Shown: piece after piece, positions 1 through 9,337 of the stretch
Position numbering within the stretch: the first letter of the stretch is position 1
Layout of the letters: each line of letters starts with the position of its first letter
DNA from: Porphyromonas sp.
GTDB taxonomy: Bacteria; Bacteroidota; Bacteroidia; Bacteroidales; Porphyromonadaceae
Reading direction: 5' to 3'
NCBI GenBank assembly: GCA_022772085.1
Contig: JALFBN010000007.1
Location: 229,511 to 293,510 of the forward strand
DNA length: 64,000 bases
Made by a program: the position numbers and the translations under genes
The notes under the pieces: model-generated
What the model was told of the DNA's origin: nothing
Databases searched by the model: none
What the model saw: only the letters and a program-made list of their open reading frames with translations

Positions 1-81
1 AAAAAACATAAAAGTTATCGCGAAGAGTTATCTTGCGACGAAACTGATATTATTGAGAATACTAATTAAATTGTAAAGACA

Positions 82-939
82 ATGAAGAAGAGAACATTCT
101 TTGTAACGGCTTTAGCACTTCTGATGGCTGCTTGCTTCTCTATGACTTCATGCAAGGGAAACAAGGGTAAGAATGCAGAGCTTGACTCCATTGCAGAGGT
201 CAATAAGAGCCTTGAAACGCAGGTGCAAGAGATGGACGAACTGATCAGTGGCGTTCTTGCTAATTTTCAGGAAATTAGTGCCATGGAGGGCGTTATCAAT
301 GTGCCTGCCAACGGGGAAATGAACGCGAGCCAAAAGGAGCGTGTAGAAAGCAGTATGCAGATGATCAGTGAAAAGCTGAAGTCAAACAAGGCCGACATTG
401 AGCGTCTTAACGCCAAGTTACAGGCTATGGGGTCTAAAAATGCAGTGATGACGAAAACGATCAAGGCATTGCAAGAGGAGTTGGAATCGAAGACAAAGGA
501 AATCCGTCGCCTCAGTGAAGAGTTGCAACGTAAGAATGTTGCTATCAAGGATTTGGACGAAATGGTGAACAACCTTAACCGTGATGTCGAAGATCTCTCC
601 GCTACTTCTGAGAAGCAATCTGAGACTATCGCTGCTCAAGATGCCTCTCTCAATACGGTGCGTTACTGTATTGGTACGAAAAACGACCTCAAAGAGATGG
701 GGATCCTCGTCAATGGAAAGGTGGCTACGGAGAATTATACATCCGACTACTTCCGTCAAGTGGACCTTCGCAAGTTGGCTCGTATTCCTCTTTATAGCAA
801 GAAGGCCGAGCTCCTTACGAACCACCCCTCTAGCAGTTACAAGCTCACAGCAGGGGACGATAAGCAACTTACGCTTGAGATCGTAGATCCTCAAAGCTTC
901 TGGAGCTTGTCTAAGATGCTTGTGGTACGCACCTATTAA
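82..939 (+). CDS. coiled-coil lipoprotein
   Basis: A 285-residue exported protein. It begins with a lipoprotein signal peptide containing two possible lipobox cysteines, Cys18 (LMAAC) and Cys24 (SMTSC). Residues about 30-190 are rich in Glu, Lys, Gln and Leu in heptad-like spacing, so a long coiled coil is likely. The last 90 residues form a separate compact domain containing IGTKNDLKEMGIL and LLTNHPSSSYKL. I recognise this coiled-coil plus conserved tail arrangement from uncharacterised Bacteroidales lipoproteins, some of which are labelled adhesins; that label is not supported by anything visible here. It appears to be a single-gene unit followed by a hairpin terminator. Role unknown, probably structural in the envelope. 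Confidence 0.8.
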   Translation: MKKRTFFVTALALLMAACFSMTSCKGNKGKNAELDSIAEVNKSLETQVQEMDELISGVLANFQEISAMEGVINVPANGEMNASQKERVESSMQMISEKLKSNKADIERLNAKLQAMGSKNAVMTKTIKALQEELESKTKEIRRLSEELQRKNVAIKDLDEMVNNLNRDVEDLSATSEKQSETIAAQDASLNTVRYCIGTKNDLKEMGILVNGKVATENYTSDYFRQVDLRKLARIPLYSKKAELLTNHPSSSYKLTAGDDKQLTLEIVDPQSFWSLSKMLVVRTY

Positions 940-990
940 GCGGATCTTGTCTAGAGGCAAGGAGACTCTGTTTACGTGATGAAGAGAAAT

Positions 991-1037
991 AGCTCCCACA
1001 CTCCTTGAAATGGTGGTGGGGGCTGTTTCTTTTTTTT
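991..1037 (+). terminator. rho-independent terminator
   Basis: AGCTCCCAC (991-999) pairs with GTGGGGGCT (1016-1024) with one G-T wobble, followed by a T-rich run. It would end transcription of the coiled-coil lipoprotein gene. Confidence 0.7.
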
Positions 1038-1115
1038 GAGAAGGCGGAATTTTGTATGCTCCTCCTTTATTCTTTTGGATTTATTCTCTGTTTAACATGT
1101 TATCAATACCCTAGA

Positions 1116-2738
1116 ATGAAAAAGATTTTACTTCTTGCTCTGGCTATTTGTTCCCTAGGGGCAGTGAACGAATTGTGCCTAAATGCCCAAACAATTGAGG
1201 ATGGTGTCCTAACGGATGCCCGTTCGGTAAAAGGTCGCTACGAGATCCCTGCAACGGTTACCAAGATCGCTGACTTTGCCTTCTTCCAAGGATCGGTTTC
1301 GGAGGTAGTCATCCCGGCTTCGGTCAAAGAGATCGGACTTTGTGCCTTCTACGAGTGTACCAATTTGGTTAAGGTGGAGTTTGCTCCCAATAGCCGGCTG
1401 GAGACTATGGGCGACCAGGTCTTCGATAGCTGTACCAAGCTCACCTCAATTAACCTACCGAGCGGAGTACGTAAGATGGGACACAACACGTTTTATTCGG
1501 ATAGTGCCCTGCTGTCGGTTGTCCTGCCCGAGCAGTTGGAAGTTCTTCCTCCCTACACTTTCCAAAGTTGCTACAAACTCGCACAAGTGACGATCCCTGT
1601 CGGAACTAAAGTGTTGAGTGAAAATGCTTTTGCCGGTTGCCGTGGATTGACATCAGTTGCAATGCACGGAGTGGACTCTATTGCCACGAAGGCTTTTTAT
1701 GGTTGTCTCCGACTTGAGTCAATCACGTTCCCCAAGACCCTGCGTATCGTTGCTGATAGCGCCTTTATGAATTGTACGGCATTGACAGAGGTGACCTATC
1801 CTAAGAGTTTAACCTTCTCGGGGGCACGTGTTTTTAGAGGTTGTACGCAACTCAAATCCATTAAGGTAGAGTCGGGTAATCCCTACTTAAAATCGGAAAA
1901 TGGCGTCCTCTATTCGCAAGATGGAGCGACCCTCTTCGAGTGTCCTGCTCAGTTTGCTTCGGATAAATATACACTTGCCAATACGGTCAAGGTGATCCGT
2001 CCGTATGCCTTCTTTGAGTGCTCACTCGTAAAAGGTATTGAGATCCCTGCTACCATTGAGCGCATCGGGCTGGCAGCTTTGGCATGCAATGGGATCGCGG
2101 AGTTCTCCTTTGAGGGTAATGACCGCTATACGGTGCATCAAGGTGGTATCTACTATAATACGCAAGATAAGGATGGCAATGCCGTTAAGGTGGCTCTTGC
2201 CTATCCATCGAAGCGAGAGGGAGATCATACGGTAATGGATGGGACGCTTTTAGTTGCTCAGTATGCCTTTGCAGGATGCTCCGGACTTAAACATTTAACC
2301 TTGCCAGCCTCTCTACTTCAGCTCGATACAATGAGTTTGAGTGGATGTACGAGGCTGACGGATATTTCGGCTTATCCCATGACTCCCCCATCTACAAAGG
2401 CGGGGTGCTTCTTGGGGGTGTATCAACCACGGGTATCTCTGCATGTGCAGACTGCAGCTTTGCAGGCTTATGCAATGCATTCGGAGTGGATGCTTTTCAA
2501 TTTTGGTGCAGACCTCGGAGCTGTTGCCAACCCCGTAGTGGAGCAGGCTGAGACCTCTTGGTGTCGTACCGATCGAGGGGTAGATCTGTTCCCGAAGGAG
2601 GGAGGCGAATATCGTCTGTATGATTACTCGGGTCGTATTATCGCATGGGGAGAAGTGCGGATGGGCGAAGTGTTGCACCTTGATGTGCAGCAATTGCCTG
2701 CTTTGCTCGTACTCCCTGAGGGGACGATCAAGCTATAA
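1116..2738 (+). CDS. BspA-like LRR_5 surface protein
   Basis: A secreted protein of 540 residues. The frame is open from 1005, but the ATG at 1116 gives a clean signal peptide (MKKILLLALAICSLGA..) ending near an NAQ cleavage site, so that start is preferred. Residues about 35-450 are tandem BspA/TpLRR (LRR_5) units with the pattern IPxxVxxIGxxAFxxCxxL. This family makes cell-surface solenoids used in adhesion in Porphyromonas, Tannerella and Treponema. The last 70 residues (RLYDYSGRIIAWGEV, then a hydrophobic end) resemble a divergent T9SS C-terminal sorting domain, although the usual conserved residues are weak. A second protein of the same class lies at 55833-57596. Confidence 0.87.
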   Translation: MKKILLLALAICSLGAVNELCLNAQTIEDGVLTDARSVKGRYEIPATVTKIADFAFFQGSVSEVVIPASVKEIGLCAFYECTNLVKVEFAPNSRLETMGDQVFDSCTKLTSINLPSGVRKMGHNTFYSDSALLSVVLPEQLEVLPPYTFQSCYKLAQVTIPVGTKVLSENAFAGCRGLTSVAMHGVDSIATKAFYGCLRLESITFPKTLRIVADSAFMNCTALTEVTYPKSLTFSGARVFRGCTQLKSIKVESGNPYLKSENGVLYSQDGATLFECPAQFASDKYTLANTVKVIRPYAFFECSLVKGIEIPATIERIGLAALACNGIAEFSFEGNDRYTVHQGGIYYNTQDKDGNAVKVALAYPSKREGDHTVMDGTLLVAQYAFAGCSGLKHLTLPASLLQLDTMSLSGCTRLTDISAYPMTPPSTKAGCFLGVYQPRVSLHVQTAALQAYAMHSEWMLFNFGADLGAVANPVVEQAETSWCRTDRGVDLFPKEGGEYRLYDYSGRIIAWGEVRMGEVLHLDVQQLPALLVLPEGTIKL

Positions 2739-2833
2739 TTGCGACTCGATTTACACAATCCATAATGGAGAGGGTGCTTCGCTGTTATTAGAGACGGCGG
2801 AGTCCCCTCTCGCTTTATCTCTTTTACTTCCCT

Positions 2834-2841
2834 TATTTTTG
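2834..2841 (+). promoter_or_regulatory. Bacteroidetes -7 element (TATTTTTG)
   Basis: Exact match to TAnnTTTG ending only 4 bases before the ATG at 2846. The HAD gene mRNA would be leaderless or nearly so. Confidence 0.6.
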
Positions 2842-2845
2842 CGAC

Positions 2846-3541
2846 ATGATAAAAAATCTCTTCATAGACCTTGACGATACGCTGTGGGATACCTATCACA
2901 ACAATAAAGAGAGCCTTCGGCAGGTCTATACCCAATTGGGCTGGCAGACTTTTGCACCCGACTATGACGCTTTTTGGGATAACTATTGGATACATAATGA
3001 GACCTTGTGGGCGCTTTATAGGCATGACCAAATCGATAAGTACACGCTCATCCTACGTCGTTTGCGAGAGCCAATGCCGTGGCTGAACTCTTTGTCCGAC
3101 GAGGAGATATTGGATATCAACAGGCTCTTTCTGGCAAATACTGCTACCAAGACGCAGCTAGTCGATGGGGCATGTGAGGTGCTGGAATATCTGCATCGCT
3201 ATTATCGGGTTTATATCTTGTCCAATGGCTTCCGAGAGGTACAGTACGCCAAAGTGGAGCGCAGTGGACTCTTGCCCTACATTCATCGCATGATTTTGAG
3301 TGAAGATGCAGGGATTAACAAACCCAATAAGGCGATATTCCGATATGCCTGCTCCTGTACCAATAGTCGTGTGAACGAATCCCTAATGATTGGCGATAGC
3401 TGGGCTGCGGATATTATGGGTGCCAAAAATATCGGGATGTCCTCTATTTGGTTCAATCCCTCGGGGCTACCTCTGCCCGAAGATACCTATCGCCCCGGCC
3501 ACATTATCGCTCGTTTAGAGGAGTTACGCCACATCTTATAA
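2846..3541 (+). CDS. yjjG: YjjG-family noncanonical pyrimidine nucleotidase (HAD)
   Basis: A 231-residue haloacid-dehalogenase phosphatase. Motif I is DLDDTLWD with nucleophile Asp8 and acid/base Asp10. Motif II is the Ser in ILSNGF, motif III the Lys in NKPNKAIF, and motif IV MIGDSWAADI. The cap insert after motif I and the overall length fit the YjjG/YfnB group, which dephosphorylates (d)UMP, dTMP and damaged pyrimidine nucleotides and so keeps them out of DNA. Substrate choice is inferred from the family. The next gene starts 6 bases after the stop, so the two are probably cotranscribed although their functions look unrelated. Confidence 0.85.
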   Translation: MIKNLFIDLDDTLWDTYHNNKESLRQVYTQLGWQTFAPDYDAFWDNYWIHNETLWALYRHDQIDKYTLILRRLREPMPWLNSLSDEEILDINRLFLANTATKTQLVDGACEVLEYLHRYYRVYILSNGFREVQYAKVERSGLLPYIHRMILSEDAGINKPNKAIFRYACSCTNSRVNESLMIGDSWAADIMGAKNIGMSSIWFNPSGLPLPEDTYRPGHIIARLEELRHIL

Positions 3542-3547
3542 TATCTC

Positions 3548-5074
3548 ATGAAGCAAGGCAAACGCAAGTCCATCGCCAAAATCTTTCATCGGTGGGGCGG
3601 ATTGGTTCTTTCCCTCTTTTTGGTTGGCTTTAGTCTGTCGGGCATTTTACTCAATCACCGCCGACTCATCGCCTCTTGGGATCTCCCTCGAGGGCTTCTG
3701 CCTCGTTCTTATCACGTGGATGGTTGGACGCAAGGTGCCGCAGTGGGATCTGTTGCCTTGGGGCGGGACTCCGTACTACTCTATGGAGGAGAAGGTATTT
3801 GGCTTACCCAAGATCGAGGGCAACACTTCATCCCTTTTATGGAGGGCTTGCCCAAGGGTGCTGATCGGAGGCTGATGCGACGCATGGTGTATAATACTCG
3901 TCGTGGAGCCTTTGCTCTCTCGCAGGATGCATTGTATCAATTGGAGGGCGAGCGTTGGAATAAAGTCGATTTACCTCTTGACGAGACTTTGACGGACCTA
4001 GCTTTACAGGGCGATTCGCTTGTAGTGATGGGGCGTTCGCACCTCTTTATTACGCAACTCCCTTATCAGCAATTTAGTGTACTTACTCTGCCGGCTTCTC
4101 CGGATCTGCCAGAGCATAGGACAACGCTCTTTCGTACCCTTTGGGCGTTGCACTCGGGGGAGATGTTTCACCTTGTGGGGCGTCTTTTTGTCGATGCCTT
4201 GGGAGTGGTGCTCTTGCTTCTATCGCTCTCGGGGGTGTTGATGTTTTTTCTCCCTCGTTATATGAAACGGTTGCAACGGCGGAGCGCAGAGCAATATCGT
4301 ACTCGGATCAAGCGTCGTGTCGCTCGCCTGCAAAAGCGTTTGAAGCGATACGATCGGTTACATCGGGTCTTGGGCTATTGGCTTTTCATCCCCTTATTTC
4401 TTTTGGTGCTTACAGGGATGTTCCTCCGTCCTCCGTTGCTGGTGGCGGTGGCTAAGCCTAAAGTGCCCACCTGTCCCGGTACAGCACTCCATAGCGACAA
4501 TCCGTGGGATGATGCCCTACGTCGCATGGTCTACTCCCCTTGGAAGCAGGCATGGATTTTATCGACTCGCGAGGGGGTATTTCGTTGCTCTCGTCTAGGG
4601 TTGCCAATGGAGAAGATCGAGAAGACGCCTCCGATTAGCGTGATGGGGGCACATGTTTTTCAATTGGAAAAGGGGAAGCCCGATGTCCTGCTGGTGGGAT
4701 CGTTTATGGGACTTTTTCGGTGGGATTTGTCCACGGGAGAGGTGACCGATCTCTATACGGGTGGTGCGCCCGAGCCTGTGGGGTTTATGCCGTTGGGCGA
4801 ACATAAAGTGGCCGGCTATGCGGGGGATTTGGGCTCGGCTCGAGGGATTGCTTTTGAGTACGATGTCCCATGTCGGGAAATTGCCCAACCCGAAGAGATG
4901 GGCAAAGGGCGGATCTCGCTCTTTTATGCGATGCTGGAATTACATACAGGACGACTTTATGTCTTCTTGGGTCCGCTGGGTATTCTGTGGATTTTCCTCT
5001 CGGGCTCTATGATGCTGTGGCTTTTGATCTCAGGGTGGCAACGGCTTCGGAAGCGTGCGAAGCGGAAGGCTTGA
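3548..5074 (+). CDS. PepSY-associated transmembrane-type protein
   Basis: A 508-residue inner-membrane protein. The N-terminus has the basic patch and first helix typical of PepSY_TM proteins (FHRWGGLVLSLFLVGFSLSG). Further hydrophobic helices lie near residues 220-240, 275-300 and 465-495, separated by two large soluble segments. The soluble parts have repeating Gly-Ile-Trp and Gly-Val-Phe-Arg patterns reminiscent of beta-propeller-like repeats. Family members are often linked to iron or redox functions, but no cofactor ligand set can be assigned beyond a few membrane-proximal His residues. It sits 6 bases after the HAD gene. Function unknown. Confidence 0.7.
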   Translation: MKQGKRKSIAKIFHRWGGLVLSLFLVGFSLSGILLNHRRLIASWDLPRGLLPRSYHVDGWTQGAAVGSVALGRDSVLLYGGEGIWLTQDRGQHFIPFMEGLPKGADRRLMRRMVYNTRRGAFALSQDALYQLEGERWNKVDLPLDETLTDLALQGDSLVVMGRSHLFITQLPYQQFSVLTLPASPDLPEHRTTLFRTLWALHSGEMFHLVGRLFVDALGVVLLLLSLSGVLMFFLPRYMKRLQRRSAEQYRTRIKRRVARLQKRLKRYDRLHRVLGYWLFIPLFLLVLTGMFLRPPLLVAVAKPKVPTCPGTALHSDNPWDDALRRMVYSPWKQAWILSTREGVFRCSRLGLPMEKIEKTPPISVMGAHVFQLEKGKPDVLLVGSFMGLFRWDLSTGEVTDLYTGGAPEPVGFMPLGEHKVAGYAGDLGSARGIAFEYDVPCREIAQPEEMGKGRISLFYAMLELHTGRLYVFLGPLGILWIFLSGSMMLWLLISGWQRLRKRAKRKA

Positions 5075-5279
5075 GGCGTGGGAGCCCAAGTGTTCTCTTG
5101 CTGCTTTTTCGTGTTCGATTATTTCTTGCCCAACAATATAAAAAAGTGCAGGTTGCAGATTAAAAAGTGTAGCCCTACATTTTTTTCTTCCACTTTGAGC
5201 ACGATGCTTTTGATCCTGAAAAAGGCTTGCATATTCTCTTCTTAACACTACTTACTTGGTACAATTCTTTTTCTTTCTT

Positions 5280-5287
5280 TACCTTTG
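5280..5287 (+). promoter_or_regulatory. Bacteroidetes promoter, -7 element TACCTTTG
   Basis: Exact TAnnTTTG, with a TTG at 5256-5258 about 21 bases upstream acting as a plausible -33 element. It would drive the lipoprotein gene at 5318 with a leader of about 25 bases. Confidence 0.75.
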
Positions 5288-5317
5288 TGGAGGAATTGTA
5301 TAACAAAAATAGAAATT

Positions 5318-5935
5318 ATGAATCGAAAACTGACCGTTTTAGTGGCAAGTGCCGTGGCACTCCTACTTTCCGCTTGCAACTCTCTTACAAGTATCGTGGG
5401 GGTGGCTATGGATACTCCTGAGGCATGGAGCAAAGTGCAGGAGATTATTGACAAAAATGTGGATGCGAGCACATGGAAACTCGTAAGCCTGGAAATGAAC
5501 CAAGAGCCCGGAAAAGGTAAAGAATTGAATAATGACCTTTACTATTGCTCCGTGGTGATGGTGGACAAAGATGGTGCCGCTTGGCAACAAGCCTTCTTCC
5601 TAAATGGAATTGTAGGCGATCTCAGTCGCTATCGTGAGGGTACAGATTTTTCGACGACTCCCGCTCTTGATGTAAAGACGCTCACTCCCGAGGCATATGC
5701 AAAGCAGATCGAAGAGGCTAAGAAGTTAATCCCCACAGATTATAAATTTGAATGTGTGGAAACCTATTCTTTGGACAACATGGTAGAGGAGGGTAGCCCC
5801 AAATGTCGCTTCAACTTCAATATTACGGAGAAGGATGCCAAGCCCGTGAGCAATGCAGGTCGTACGGTGACGGAGTACTACGAAGTTCCGTTTGTCGTTG
5901 ATGAGCAGGGGGTGGTTACGATGCTCGAGGAGTGA
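5318..5935 (+). CDS. lipoprotein of unknown function
   Basis: A 205-residue lipoprotein. The open frame begins at 5285, but the ATG at 5318 starts a standard signal peptide with lipobox LLLSAC (Cys20). The mature part has no family I can name. It is mostly mixed alpha/beta, with a repeated style of acidic loops and a C-terminal beta-rich end. A good promoter precedes it, and two small membrane proteins follow closely on the same strand (next start 42 bases on), so a three-gene unit is likely. Confidence 0.75.
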   Translation: MNRKLTVLVASAVALLLSACNSLTSIVGVAMDTPEAWSKVQEIIDKNVDASTWKLVSLEMNQEPGKGKELNNDLYYCSVVMVDKDGAAWQQAFFLNGIVGDLSRYREGTDFSTTPALDVKTLTPEAYAKQIEEAKKLIPTDYKFECVETYSLDNMVEEGSPKCRFNFNITEKDAKPVSNAGRTVTEYYEVPFVVDEQGVVTMLEE

Positions 5936-5977
5936 TAGAGGTACATTCCTTTGGTTTCTTTAAATGAATTTGCTTCT

Positions 5978-6445
5978 ATGAAGGAGTATAAAGAAAGCCT
6001 TTGGGAGCGTACGAAGTGGCTCTTATGGGGTGTTGGTGCTGCACTTTTTCTCTTCTTTATCCTACGTGTCTTTGTTCCCAATCTCTATGTTGTATTGGGG
6101 GTGCCCGGGGCTATTATCTTATGGTCGCTGTATAGGTGTTTCTTGGTGGCACGTAAGCGTGTAATCCTCTCGGAGCAACTTTTAGAAGTGTATCATGGTA
6201 AAAAGTGTAAACATAGTATCGTCCTATCAGAGGTTGTGCTGGACTTTTACATGTGCTCTTCTACTGATGCCGCAGGTACCGATCACGACCTTCGTCTCTA
6301 TGTTTGTGAGCAATCTGAGGGGAAAAAACAGACCTTGGACATGAGCTTTTTGGGACGCACCCGTTTTGAAAAGTTGCTCGTGGACCTTGGTATCTATGAT
6401 CCCGATCAACCCATCCGAGTAGAGACCTCTCAAAAGAACAAATAA
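5978..6445 (+). CDS. two-helix membrane protein of unknown function
   Basis: A 155-residue protein. The frame is open from a TTG at 5951, but the first in-frame ATG is at 5978 and gives a protein starting MKEYKESLWERTKW. Two hydrophobic segments (about residues 15-33 and 36-52) are followed by a soluble C-terminal domain of about 95 residues. The layout of two helices plus a small beta-rich domain resembles bacterial PH-like membrane proteins, but no motif proves it. Lies between two other small envelope genes. Confidence 0.65.
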   Translation: MKEYKESLWERTKWLLWGVGAALFLFFILRVFVPNLYVVLGVPGAIILWSLYRCFLVARKRVILSEQLLEVYHGKKCKHSIVLSEVVLDFYMCSSTDAAGTDHDLRLYVCEQSEGKKQTLDMSFLGRTRFEKLLVDLGIYDPDQPIRVETSQKNK

Positions 6446-6464
6446 TGGAATATATTAGACAATT

Positions 6465-6896
6465 ATGCCCGTAAATTTTTATTACTACATAGCTATTGTT
6501 TTTGCTATTGCGATCATTTCGGCAGTTGTAACCCTCGTAATGATGCGTAAACGTGCTCAGAAGTTTTTGGACGAGCATCCCGATGCCGTTAAAGTGACAC
6601 TGAAAAATGTCAATTGGCTTCTCTATATCAAGACTACATCGGTTCATTTGGTCGATGGTGCCAAGCCCGTGCGTGTGGCTACGAGTTTCACATCGCAAGC
6701 CTTTTTCTTGAGTCCCGGTACACATATCCTCAATGTGAGTTTTTCCAAGCAACGCCCCGGGATTATCTACAAATCGGTAACTACAACTTATGATCCTACG
6801 AATATCGAGGTTGTGGCAGAAGCCGGTAAGGCTTATCGTTTGTACTTCAATACTTCGGAGAAGCGGTATGTCTTTGAAGAGGTAGAGGCGAAGTAA
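6465..6896 (+). CDS. membrane-anchored small protein of unknown function
   Basis: A 143-residue protein with one N-terminal transmembrane helix (about residues 6-27) and a beta-rich domain outside or inside the membrane. The domain carries LSPGTHILNVSF, a pattern common in small beta-sandwich domains that follow a PG.H.V layout. It starts 19 bases after the preceding membrane protein and is followed by a strong terminator, which marks the end of this cluster. No function is claimed. Confidence 0.65.
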   Translation: MPVNFYYYIAIVFAIAIISAVVTLVMMRKRAQKFLDEHPDAVKVTLKNVNWLLYIKTTSVHLVDGAKPVRVATSFTSQAFFLSPGTHILNVSFSKQRPGIIYKSVTTTYDPTNIEVVAEAGKAYRLYFNTSEKRYVFEEVEAK

Positions 6897-6920
6897 TTGA
6901 TTCCCTCTCCGTTATATCTC

Positions 6921-6956
6921 AAGTTCCCCTCCTCAGGAGAGGAAGGGAACTTTTTT
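6921..6956 (+). terminator. rho-independent terminator
   Basis: AAGTTCCC (6921-6928) and GGGAACTT (6945-6952) form a stem followed by T6. It ends the 5318-6896 cluster. Confidence 0.85.
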
Positions 6957-7114
6957 ATCCAAAGTTTTTTATGCATGTGTTCTTGGGTATGTCTGAATAG
7001 ATTTTGTAAATTGCGAGCAAAATAGAGTTCACTTCGATTTGTAAGATATTCCCAAGTGAGTCCGATTTGTATGATTTTAGTTACGGAAATATCAAGCATA
7101 GAATTTGAAAAACT

Positions 7115-8107
7115 ATGATGAAGCCCTTATTACAGACTGTGATCTGCTTCACAGCTCTATCATTCCCTATGGGGATGCATGCCCAAAATAACACGTATAA
7201 TGAATCTGCCAAGAGCCCTATCCCGATGTTCGCTCTAGGGGTGAAGTGGAATGTGGCTTACCAATCGGTTCAAAACGAGGTGGTGGATGGTGGTTGCAAT
7301 GTCTATGATGTGGGCGAAAATCACCAATATGGAGTTCGATCCAAAGAACTGATTAACAAAAAAGAGTACTACCATATCCCCAATGATCGTGGTGGTATGG
7401 ATTTCTATGGGCGTGAAGAGGATGGAAAAGTTTATGTCTATTATAAGCAGAAGGAATACCTTGTATTCGATTATGCTCTCAAGGTAGGAGATTCATTCAA
7501 TCCATTCCATTGGGATTTGGAGAGTAGTCCCGAGATCGAAACGCTGATCCTTGATGCGATTGAAACAAAAGAGGTCGCAGGGCAAAAGAGACGTATCTAC
7601 TACTTCTCACTCAAAGCATCTGTAACGAACCAAATGCGAGGAACCAAGGCTCTTCACAACCGATTCCCCTACACCAATATAGACCGAGAGGCGGATTACA
7701 TTTGGGTAGAGGGGATCGGTTCTCTGGAGGATACTCCCTCTTATCAACCCCTAGGGCTCACGGGTCATCAGCCTTCTATCCTATTGGGTTATACGGGAAC
7801 AGATGGAGTACAATATGCCCTTACGAATCATCCTGCGGACTATTCGTGGAAAATTTTTAGAGGGTTTGTACAAGGAATTGACGAGATGGCGGGAGTTGCC
7901 GGAGCGGATGTTCATTTGATGGATGGGATCTTGACTGTCAGGCTCCAAGATGGCAAGCCACATCGCATTGCTGCTTATTCACTTAATGGTATGTGTCTGC
8001 TTGCCGAAACAACTTTTACCAGCTCTCATTCGGCTCGTCTCGGTCTACCTCTCTTGGTTACTCCCATTGTTGTGGTACTAGACGGCAAAGGCCTATTGCG
8101 TTTTTGA
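7115..8107 (+). CDS. secreted protein of unknown function, possible T9SS tail
   Basis: A 330-residue protein with a clear signal peptide (about 24 residues, ending HAQNN). The main body has many Tyr and Gly residues and no recognised domain. The last 70 residues (VHLMDGILTVRLQDGKP.. then YSLNGMCLLAE..) follow the strand and turn pattern of a T9SS sorting domain, in which a G-x-x-I-x-x-Y-x-x-x-G core precedes a closing hydrophobic strand. The match is partial, so surface delivery by T9SS is an inference. Confidence 0.7.
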   Translation: MMKPLLQTVICFTALSFPMGMHAQNNTYNESAKSPIPMFALGVKWNVAYQSVQNEVVDGGCNVYDVGENHQYGVRSKELINKKEYYHIPNDRGGMDFYGREEDGKVYVYYKQKEYLVFDYALKVGDSFNPFHWDLESSPEIETLILDAIETKEVAGQKRRIYYFSLKASVTNQMRGTKALHNRFPYTNIDREADYIWVEGIGSLEDTPSYQPLGLTGHQPSILLGYTGTDGVQYALTNHPADYSWKIFRGFVQGIDEMAGVAGADVHLMDGILTVRLQDGKPHRIAAYSLNGMCLLAETTFTSSHSARLGLPLLVTPIVVVLDGKGLLRF

Positions 8108-8297
8108 GTTGATTGTTTCCTTATCCTAAAAGGGGAAGTTGTTCGTTTTTGAGTGGGAAGAGGCTCCCAAAATCGTTCTTGATTTGCCTCCTGCTCCTCA
8201 AAATTCGGACAACTACCCCTCTTCTTTTGTCCTCTTCCTTCTCATCCGAATCGAAAAGTCTAACCATTGACCTAGAGCCACTAACCACTAAAATAGT

Positions 8298-8305
8298 TAC
8301 CTTTG
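8298..8305 (+). promoter_or_regulatory. Bacteroidetes -7 element (TACCTTTG)
   Basis: Exact TAnnTTTG about 65 bases before the nucleotidyltransferase ATG at 8371. It is the only promoter signal seen in the 263-base gap after 8107. Confidence 0.65.
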
Positions 8306-8370
8306 TAGGCTAGAGTGGGGGAGACCTCGCTCTACTTGGTATGAGCAATAGAAGATAAAGAATATACTCA

Positions 8371-9276
8371 ATGAAACCCACACTTCTTGTAATGGCGGCC
8401 GGTATGGGCTCTCGCTATGGGGGACTTAAGCAATTGGATGGCGTAGGACCTAGTGGAGAAACCATCATGGACTACTCGATTCACGATGCTTTAGAGGCCG
8501 GCTTTGGTAAGGTCGTGTTTGTTATTCGCCGTGCGTTTGAAGCTGATTTTCGCAGTAAGGTGTTGGCCAAATACGAGCGGGCGATCCCGACCGAGGTGGT
8601 TTTTCAGGATTTGGAGAAGTTGCCTGCTCCTTTTGTATGCCCGCCTGATCGGGAGAAGCCTTGGGGTACAAACCATGCCGTACTGATGGCTGCCGATACG
8701 ATCAAAGAGCCTTTTTGTGTGATCAATGCCGATGACTTTTATGGCAGAGAAGCCTTCAAAGTAATGGCTGAGGCTCTCCAAAAACTTGATACAACCACCC
8801 AAGGGAACTATTGCATGGTAGCTTATCATTTGGGTAATACTTTGAGCGAAAACGGCACGGTCTCCCGAGGCATTTGTTCTGCTGATGCAGAGGGTAATCT
8901 GCGTCACATACAGGAGTACACCACGCTCCGATCGGATCCCGAAGATGCTACATGCAGTCGGGACGAAAAGACGGGCGAAGTATTCGCACTCACTACACCC
9001 GTTTCAATGAATTTTTGGGGGTTTACGCCCGACTACTTCTCCTTCTCCAAGGAGGAGTTTTGTCGCTTCTTAGAGGTACATATCGCAGACCCGAAAAGTG
9101 AATTCTATATTCCTTTTATGGTTGATACTCTCATTCGGAGTAATAAGGCGAAGATTCACCTCCTCTCCAGTGGCGCTCAGTGGTTTGGTGTGACCTATCC
9201 TGAGGATCGCGACCGTGTGGTACGACGCCTTGCCTCCTTGGTGGCTGATGGAATCTATCCCTCCCCCCTCTTCTGA
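8371..9276 (+). CDS. sugar-phosphate nucleotidyltransferase-like protein
   Basis: A 301-residue cytosolic enzyme of the NTP_transferase family, which joins a nucleotide to a sugar phosphate to make an activated sugar. The N-terminal signature loop is AAGMGSRYGG (about residues 10-19), followed by the Lys of LKQLDGVGPSGETIMDY. The metal-binding Asp region INADDFYG lies near residue 124. The class with this extended N-terminus is widespread and uncharacterised in Bacteroidetes; the sugar and nucleotide cannot be told from sequence. The downstream PepO gene begins 61 bases later but is probably independent. Confidence 0.85.
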   Translation: MKPTLLVMAAGMGSRYGGLKQLDGVGPSGETIMDYSIHDALEAGFGKVVFVIRRAFEADFRSKVLAKYERAIPTEVVFQDLEKLPAPFVCPPDREKPWGTNHAVLMAADTIKEPFCVINADDFYGREAFKVMAEALQKLDTTTQGNYCMVAYHLGNTLSENGTVSRGICSADAEGNLRHIQEYTTLRSDPEDATCSRDEKTGEVFALTTPVSMNFWGFTPDYFSFSKEEFCRFLEVHIADPKSEFYIPFMVDTLIRSNKAKIHLLSSGAQWFGVTYPEDRDRVVRRLASLVADGIYPSPLF

Positions 9277-9337
9277 GGTTATCACTCTCTACGCTTATTT
9301 TTATTATGGGAATCAATCTTATTAAGTATAACAAACT

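Noticed and set aside
1005..1115. Longer N-terminus for the BspA-like protein
   Set aside because: It would start inside the terminator of the preceding gene and place the signal peptide in the middle of the protein.
8113..8313. Short plus-strand open frame of 66 residues before the nucleotidyltransferase
   Set aside because: Low complexity (Leu/Ser-rich), ends at the promoter of the next gene and has no supporting feature.
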